Shown: positions 7,124-10,823 of the stretch, piece by piece | Numbering within the stretch: the first letter of the stretch is position 1 | How the letters are laid out: every line of letters starts with the position of its first letter | Assembly: GCA_963545195.1 (NCBI GenBank) | Contig: CAUUIA010000025.1 | Location: 1-10,823, forward strand | Length of the DNA stretch: 10,823 nt | Direction of reading: 5' to 3' | Origin: CALISC01 sp963545195 | Lineage (GTDB): Bacteria > Bacillota_I > Bacilli_A > Acholeplasmatales > Acholeplasmataceae | Position numbers and translations under genes: made by a program | The notes under the pieces: model-generated | Told to the model about the DNA's origin: nothing | Seen by the model: the letters and a program-made list of their open reading frames with translations, nothing else | Databases searched by the model: none

Positions 7124-7921
7124 TTGCCTGAACTTCCTGAAGTTGAAAATGTCCGCAAATACTTAAGCAAGTCTATAACCGGCAAAAAAATTGAGGCTAT
7201 AGATAATTTTTCTAACGAAAAAATTATTTCAAGTTCTGTAATATCTCAAACCAAAAACACTAAAATCAAGTCGGTTCGTAGACACGCAAAATATTTATTT
7301 TTAGACTTAGACAATGGTCTGACTTTGATTTCTCATCTGAGAATGGAAGGCAGATATTACTTAAACTCACAAATTAACTCACACACTAGAGTCCGTTTTT
7401 ACTTTGAAGGCAAAGAAACTCTGGATTTTGTAGATAGACGAAAATTTGGTAACTTTGTTTTAGTTAAAACAGATTCAATTGATGACTATCTTTCTGATAA
7501 AGTTGGAAAAGAACCTTTTGATTTAACATCCGATGAGTTGGTTTTAAAAGCCAAGCGAAAAAGTAGTTTAGTCAAGGCTTTTTTGCTTGACCAACACAAC
7601 ATTGCCGGTCTTGGCAATATTTATGTTGACGAGGTTTTGTTTGCAAGTAAAATCCTGCCAACTAGAAAAATAGATACATTGACTAAAGCAGACTTTGAAA
7701 AAATTTTAGAAAACTCAAAAGTAATTTTAAAAAAAGCAGTGGAACTTGGTGGTTCTACTATTTCTAGTTTTGAAATAGCCGAAGGTTTAAATGGTAGTTT
7801 TCAAAATTATTTAAAAGTACACACTAGAGCAGGGAAACCTTGCTTGGCATGTGGTTCTGAAATTAAAAAAATGAAAGTTGCAGGAAGAGGCAGTTATGTC
7901 TGCGAAGTTTGCCAAGAGTAA
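7124..7921 (+). CDS. mutM: Formamidopyrimidine-DNA glycosylase (Fpg/MutM)
   Basis: Base-excision repair glycosylase/AP lyase that removes 8-oxoguanine and formamidopyrimidines. The protein is 265 aa, close to the usual ~270. It starts at TTG, giving (M)PELPEVE. Mature Pro1 is the Schiff-base nucleophile and Glu2 the catalytic acid, so no later start is possible. Other family landmarks, counting the initiator Met as 1: the conserved Lys in HAKYL (K56), HLRMEG (71-76), VDRRKFG (103-109), the AGLGNIYVDE segment (161-170, N165) and the C-terminal zinc finger C240-x2-C243 ... C260-x2-C263. The conserved finger Arg (R255) is five residues before the third Cys. All essential residues look intact, so an active enzyme is expected. 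It sits one base after polA, its downstream partner in repair, and its 3' end overlaps coaE by 26 bases. polA-mutM-coaE is a widespread Bacillota arrangement. Confidence 0.97.
   Translation: MPELPEVENVRKYLSKSITGKKIEAIDNFSNEKIISSSVISQTKNTKIKSVRRHAKYLFLDLDNGLTLISHLRMEGRYYLNSQINSHTRVRFYFEGKETLDFVDRRKFGNFVLVKTDSIDDYLSDKVGKEPFDLTSDELVLKAKRKSSLVKAFLLDQHNIAGLGNIYVDEVLFASKILPTRKIDTLTKADFEKILENSKVILKKAVELGGSTISSFEIAEGLNGSFQNYLKVHTRAGKPCLACGSEIKKMKVAGRGSYVCEVCQE
7882..7890 (+). promoter_or_regulatory. ribosome-binding site that sets the coaE start
   Basis: AGGAAGAGG inside mutM lies 5 bases before ATG 7896. It is the strongest Shine-Dalgarno-like run in the window and makes the upstream in-frame TTG at 7878 an unlikely start. 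Confidence 0.7.
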
Positions 7922-8498
7922 GTTAATTGCGATTACTGGCAATATTTGTTCTGGTAAAACTGAGTTTTTATCTGCACTTAAAAAACAAGGTCATCTAACT
8001 ATTTCTACAGACAAAATTGTAGACACACTTTGGCAAGATGAAAATAATCAGGTAAAAATTGCCGAAACTTTTTCATTGCCGCTTTCTACAAAACTGAAAG
8101 AAACTGTTAAAAAATTAGTTTTTGGTCAGCCAAAAAAACTAAAACAACTTGAAGATATTTTTTTCCCGCAAGTTTTTGCAAAACTAAAAGAAGTTCAAGC
8201 AAATTCTAAAGACACATACATTTTTGTTGAAGTTCCATTGCTTTTTGAGCGAAATTTACGCGATAAATTTGACTTTGTAGTACTAGTATACGCTGATTTA
8301 GAAACCTCTAAAAATAGATTTTTAGCCACCCGAAAAAACAGCGAAAAAGAGTTTTTTTCTATCCTAAAACACCAGATAATTAACGATGAGAAATTGCTTT
8401 TTGCAGATTATGTAGTATATAATAATCATATGAATTTAAGTTTAGAAAACGAAGTTTCTGCTCTATTTTCAGTCTTAAAAATGCATTATGGCAACTAA
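7896..8498 (+). CDS. coaE: Dephospho-CoA kinase
   Basis: Last step of coenzyme A synthesis: ATP-dependent phosphorylation of the 3'-OH of dephospho-CoA, in the cytosol. The protein is 200 aa, the usual size. The P-loop is GNICSGKT (15-22; commonly GGIGSGKS). The segment STDKIVDTLW (37-46) takes the place of the common DADxI motif and keeps only the second Asp (D39). The strand and turn VEVPLLFE (111-118) match the family's 'PLLFE' signature. The lid/base region VYADLETSKNRFLATR (131-146), followed by LKHQ (157-160) and ADYVVYNN (170-177), matches the family's late Arg/Gln-rich and 'ADxVIxN' motifs. The start is ATG 7896 behind a strong ribosome-binding site, overlapping mutM by 26 bases. Its 3' end overlaps dnaB by 11 bases. 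Family assignment is firm; the P-loop and DxD variants make it a diverged member. Confidence 0.92.
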   Translation: MSAKFAKSKLIAITGNICSGKTEFLSALKKQGHLTISTDKIVDTLWQDENNQVKIAETFSLPLSTKLKETVKKLVFGQPKKLKQLEDIFFPQVFAKLKEVQANSKDTYIFVEVPLLFERNLRDKFDFVVLVYADLETSKNRFLATRKNSEKEFFSILKHQIINDEKLLFADYVVYNNHMNLSLENEVSALFSVLKMHYGN

Positions 8499-9690
8499 AA
8501 TCACAGTTTATAAAAAAGCACAGTTAACAGCAGAACAAGTAAAAGTTTTAACTTATCTATACTTGCCAATTCTAGGCAAAAGAGCCTATTCGCTTTACCT
8601 TTCTTTTGCACAATTGGTCAATTTTTCTCTGGGCAAATCTCTAGATTTTGACCACAATTTTTTTGTAAATTTACTAAATATCTCACCACAAGAATTAACA
8701 GAAACTAGACGCAGATTAGAGGCTATCGGACTAATTGATACTTTTGAAAGCCAAAATAACTTGGTTTTAATTTTAAACAATCCTCTGACTGCCAACTCAT
8801 TTTTTGCAAATCCTAACTTACATGTTTTACTTCAAAAAAATATTCCTAGTACAGAAACCTATAATTCAGTTAAACAAATTTTCCATACAAATTCCTTTAT
8901 TTCAAAAAACTATACTAACATTACTGAGACTAACTTAGTTAAAACTTTTGGAGCATTTGACCCTAAAAAAATAGCAGTAGCTGAAAGCTACGGAATTGAC
9001 AAAACTAGAGTTCCTGAGTTTATATCTGAGTTTGATTTTGCTGAGTTCACTGGTTTTTTAACTAAATCTAAAGTAGCTTTTGCTGGCACTGAACTTGAAA
9101 ATGAAAGTTATAAATCACGACTTATTTCTTTGGCTTTAAACTTTTCTTTGAAAGAAAAAGAACTTGCTGAGATTTTTATTGACAACATTAAAGACAAAAA
9201 GGCACCAAATATTGATGCTTTAAAAGTTGCAATTTCAACATATCGTTTTAGTCAAAAAACCACTGAAGACAGTGCTTCAGAAATTACAGAATGGTTGAAC
9301 GAAATTGATGTAAAATCGCTTGTTGAAGCGATTAAACAACAAACTAAAGTCTCTAAAATTGATGCAAAAGATTTTGTACAACTTGTTAACTTTATAGAAA
9401 AACACAAAGAAAATGTCAACCTTGGTATTCTAAATATGTTAATTTTGCATTCTTGCAAATATCAACAAAAAGAATACGTAGATCGTTTACCTTCAAATAC
9501 CTTTTTAGAAAAAGCCCTAAACATTTGGATAATTGACTATAAAGTAAAAACTACGAAAGACGCAGTTTTACTTTCACAAAAATTAGCCGAAAGATTTATT
9601 TCAAATACTACTCCTAAAACTAGAAAAACAAATTCAAGCAATAGTAGTTTTTCGCCTAGTTGGGCAGATAAACTGGTAGAAGGATTTTAA
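8488..9690 (+). CDS. dnaB: Replication initiation and membrane attachment protein DnaB (DnaB/DnaD family)
   Basis: This is the Bacillota primosome protein, not the replicative helicase. With DnaD it helps DnaI load the helicase (DnaC in Bacillus) at oriC and at restart forks. The protein is 400 aa. The N-terminal winged-helix domain opens with AEQVKVLTYLYLPILGKRAYSLYLSF (about 15-40), close to the family's 'LYxPLIGxxAxSLY' start, and continues with an RRRLEAIGLI segment (74-83). A second DnaB/DnaD-type helical domain runs about 265-370 and includes NLGILNMLILHSC (311-323) and FLEKALNIWII (339-349), which align with the 'NVLIxYVL' and 'YxxxIxxxW' landmarks; Trp347 is kept. The tail (372-400) is Ser/Asn/Lys-rich and probably disordered, ending in SWADKLVEGF. 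No ribosome-binding site is evident, and the ATG lies within the last codons of coaE (11-base overlap), so translational coupling is likely. dnaI follows 2 bases after the stop. Confidence 0.88.
   Translation: MATKITVYKKAQLTAEQVKVLTYLYLPILGKRAYSLYLSFAQLVNFSLGKSLDFDHNFFVNLLNISPQELTETRRRLEAIGLIDTFESQNNLVLILNNPLTANSFFANPNLHVLLQKNIPSTETYNSVKQIFHTNSFISKNYTNITETNLVKTFGAFDPKKIAVAESYGIDKTRVPEFISEFDFAEFTGFLTKSKVAFAGTELENESYKSRLISLALNFSLKEKELAEIFIDNIKDKKAPNIDALKVAISTYRFSQKTTEDSASEITEWLNEIDVKSLVEAIKQQTKVSKIDAKDFVQLVNFIEKHKENVNLGILNMLILHSCKYQQKEYVDRLPSNTFLEKALNIWIIDYKVKTTKDAVLLSQKLAERFISNTTPKTRKTNSSNSSFSPSWADKLVEGF
9678..9684 (+). promoter_or_regulatory. ribosome-binding site of dnaI
   Basis: AGAAGGA in the last codons of dnaB stands 8 bases before ATG 9693 and supports that start, which otherwise follows the dnaB stop by only two bases. 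Confidence 0.6.
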
Positions 9691-9692
9691 TT

Positions 9693-10430
9693 ATGCAAGT
9701 CGAAATTAAAGCAATATTAAAAAAATACCCAAACCTTAAAATTGACCTAAACACTTTAGATAAACAAACAATTTTGTTTTATATTAACTATTACTTAAGT
9801 CAAAACAAACCTGCTGAACTTTACAGAGATAAAAACAACGCTCTTAAAATCAGACCAATTGAAAAAGTAGCATCTGCATCTATTGCTGGTAAGTTTATAC
9901 AACCAGACGCTGAACTTAGTGGTTTTCAAGAAAAAATGCCTGGTCAAAAAAACGCTAAACTTCACGCAGACCGAGTAATTTCAGAAATTACTGCTGAACA
10001 CATTCCCATTGGTTTTATGTTAACAGGTCAAAACGCAGTTGGCAAAACTTTTTTACTAAGAGCACTAGCCACTGCTTTGCGTCGTAAAAACACAGAAGTT
10101 CTGCACGTTTTTCCGATAGACTTATTTACTTATGCTAACCCTGTTGAACCAAATAACCGAAAATACCTAGAGTTATTTAGAAACACACCTGTTTTAATAC
10201 TTGATGATATTGGCACCGAACAGGGCGCAGACTGGTTGTACAAATCTGTTTTAGTGCCAATTTTAGAGCACCGTTTAAACTACAGGCTAACGACAATTTT
10301 TTCATCAAATTTTAGCTTAAAAGAATACTATAAAAAAATTAGTGAAAAAACTGGGGATGTACAACTTGCTCTACAAATTTGCAGTAAGATAAAAATACTT
10401 ACTGGTAAAAACATTGTTGAAATCGCTTAA
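9693..10430 (+). CDS. dnaI: Primosomal protein DnaI, helicase-loader AAA+ ATPase (shortened)
   Basis: DnaI/DnaC-family AAA+ ATPase that loads the replicative helicase onto DNA. The protein is 245 aa against about 310 in B. subtilis. The AAA+ core is clear: Walker A GQNAVGKT (112-119), Walker B VLILDDIG (167-174), a segment GADWLYKSVLVPILEHRL (178-195) typical of the loader, and sensor 1 TIFSSNFS (201-208, N206). The N-terminal region (1-80) keeps the family's pattern of helices but has no Cys or His, so the zinc-binding site of Bacillus DnaI is absent. At the C-terminal box, where 'RIxxRIxxL' with an arginine finger is usual, this protein reads LQICSKIKIL (227-236), with Lys232 where the Arg is expected. 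It probably still binds and hydrolyses ATP; how it engages neighbouring subunits is uncertain. It is followed 20 bases later by thrS, as in several Bacillota. Confidence 0.88.
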   Translation: MQVEIKAILKKYPNLKIDLNTLDKQTILFYINYYLSQNKPAELYRDKNNALKIRPIEKVASASIAGKFIQPDAELSGFQEKMPGQKNAKLHADRVISEITAEHIPIGFMLTGQNAVGKTFLLRALATALRRKNTEVLHVFPIDLFTYANPVEPNNRKYLELFRNTPVLILDDIGTEQGADWLYKSVLVPILEHRLNYRLTTIFSSNFSLKEYYKKISEKTGDVQLALQICSKIKILTGKNIVEIA

Positions 10431-10437
10431 ATTTCAT

Positions 10438-10443
10438 AAGGAG
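10438..10443 (+). promoter_or_regulatory. ribosome-binding site of thrS
   Basis: AAGGAG, an almost consensus Shine-Dalgarno sequence, lies 7 bases before ATG 10451 in the 20-base dnaI-thrS gap. It leaves no room for a separate leader RNA. Confidence 0.75.
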
Positions 10444-10450
10444 TTTAAAA

Positions 10451-10823
10451 ATGAAAATAGAATTAACTTTTCCGAACAAAGACAAAAAGGAATACCCACT
10501 TGGAGCAACTGTTTTAGAAGTTGCCGAAAGTATCTCACTTTCTTTAAAAAAAGCCACAGTTGGTGCTAAACTAAACGATCGCTTAATTGGTGCAAACGAA
10601 CCAATTTTAGAAAGTGGTGAGTTTTTAATTTTAACTAAAAAAGATGAACTTGCTTTAAAAATTCTAAATCACTCAGCTGCACATCTTTTGGCATACGCCA
10701 TTCAAGAACTATATCCAAACACTAAATTCTGGGTTGGACCTGCAATTGAAGAAGGTTTCTACTACGACATGGATTTAGCAGGTTCTGTGATTTCAGACCA
10801 AGACTTTGCGCTAATTGAAAAGA
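10451..10823 (+). CDS. thrS: Threonine--tRNA ligase, N-terminal part (runs off the window)
   Basis: Class II aminoacyl-tRNA synthetase charging tRNA-Thr. Only the first 124 codons lie in the window and the frame is open to the edge. Residues 1-62 form the TGS domain: a beta-rich start MKIELTFPNKDKKEYP, then GATVLEVAESIS (18-29) and VGAKLNDRLIGAN (37-49). The second, editing-type domain begins about residue 67 with LNHSAAHLLAYAI (72-84), whose HxxxH (H74, H78) matches the proofreading site that removes mis-charged Ser. The family signature YPNTKFWVGPAIEEGFYYDM (88-107) follows. The start ATG has a strong ribosome-binding site. The short gap after dnaI places it in the same transcript, with no T-box leader. 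The catalytic and anticodon-binding domains lie beyond the window. Confidence 0.97.
   Translation, partial: MKIELTFPNKDKKEYPLGATVLEVAESISLSLKKATVGAKLNDRLIGANEPILESGEFLILTKKDELALKILNHSAAHLLAYAIQELYPNTKFWVGPAIEEGFYYDMDLAGSVISDQDFALIEK

Noticed and set aside
7878..7895. TTG start of CoaE giving six more residues
   Set aside because: The strong AGGAAGAGG at 7882-7890 overlaps this stretch and is placed correctly for ATG 7896.
2175..9458. Other reverse-strand open frames of 60-80 codons opposite ftsY, ffh, polA and dnaB
   Set aside because: All lie fully inside recognised genes, and their translations show no domain or motif.
1..10823. CRISPR array, insertion sequence, phage or tRNA gene
   Set aside because: No regularly spaced repeats, transposase or integrase motifs, or tRNA-like cloverleaf were seen; non-coding space totals under about 100 bases.

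Overview
The window is a compact, AT-rich stretch with every recognisable gene on the + strand and no gap between genes longer than 21 bases. Gene content and order point to the low-GC Gram-positive lineage (Bacillota), most likely a genome-reduced, Mollicutes-like or related member. The first sign is ftsY-ylxM-ffh in the order seen in Bacillus. The second is polA-mutM-coaE-dnaB-dnaI-thrS, the Bacillus order with the genes that B. subtilis carries between coaE and dnaB (including nrdR) and between dnaI and thrS missing. DnaB and DnaI as initiation/helicase-loading proteins are specific to this lineage. No stop codon in the window is TGA and no TGA occurs in frame in any gene. All eleven Trp codons are TGG, so the sequence does not settle whether the standard or the TGA=Trp code applies. 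The genus cannot be named from the sequence.

Layout. Bases 1-293 hold the C-terminal end of an RNase J-like ribonuclease, interrupted by an in-frame TAA at 60-62. Bases 315-1805 encode a KtrB/TrkH-type potassium-uptake membrane subunit. Bases 1825-4542 encode the co-translational protein-targeting set: FtsY (SRP receptor), YlxM (SRP-associated HTH protein) and Ffh (SRP54 GTPase). Bases 4549-7921 encode DNA polymerase I and formamidopyrimidine-DNA glycosylase MutM, a base-excision repair pair. Bases 7896-8498 encode dephospho-CoA kinase CoaE. Bases 8488-10430 encode the primosomal proteins DnaB and DnaI. Bases 10451-10823 are the start of threonyl-tRNA synthetase, cut by the window edge.

Spacing is operon-like. 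ylxM overlaps ftsY, coaE overlaps mutM and dnaB overlaps coaE. The ylxM-ffh, ffh-polA, polA-mutM and dnaB-dnaI gaps are 1-6 bases. Most genes have a purine-rich ribosome-binding site inside the preceding gene, so long polycistronic transcription with translational coupling is likely. The only terminator-like structure I see is a short hairpin plus T tract at the end of the RNase J frame.

This is mainly a housekeeping region and I found no new multi-gene system. The points most worth a second look are the nonsense codon inside the RNase J frame, a DnaI that lacks the zinc-ligand cysteines and the usual arginine at its C-terminal finger position, the total absence of TGA, and the lack of any leader in front of thrS.
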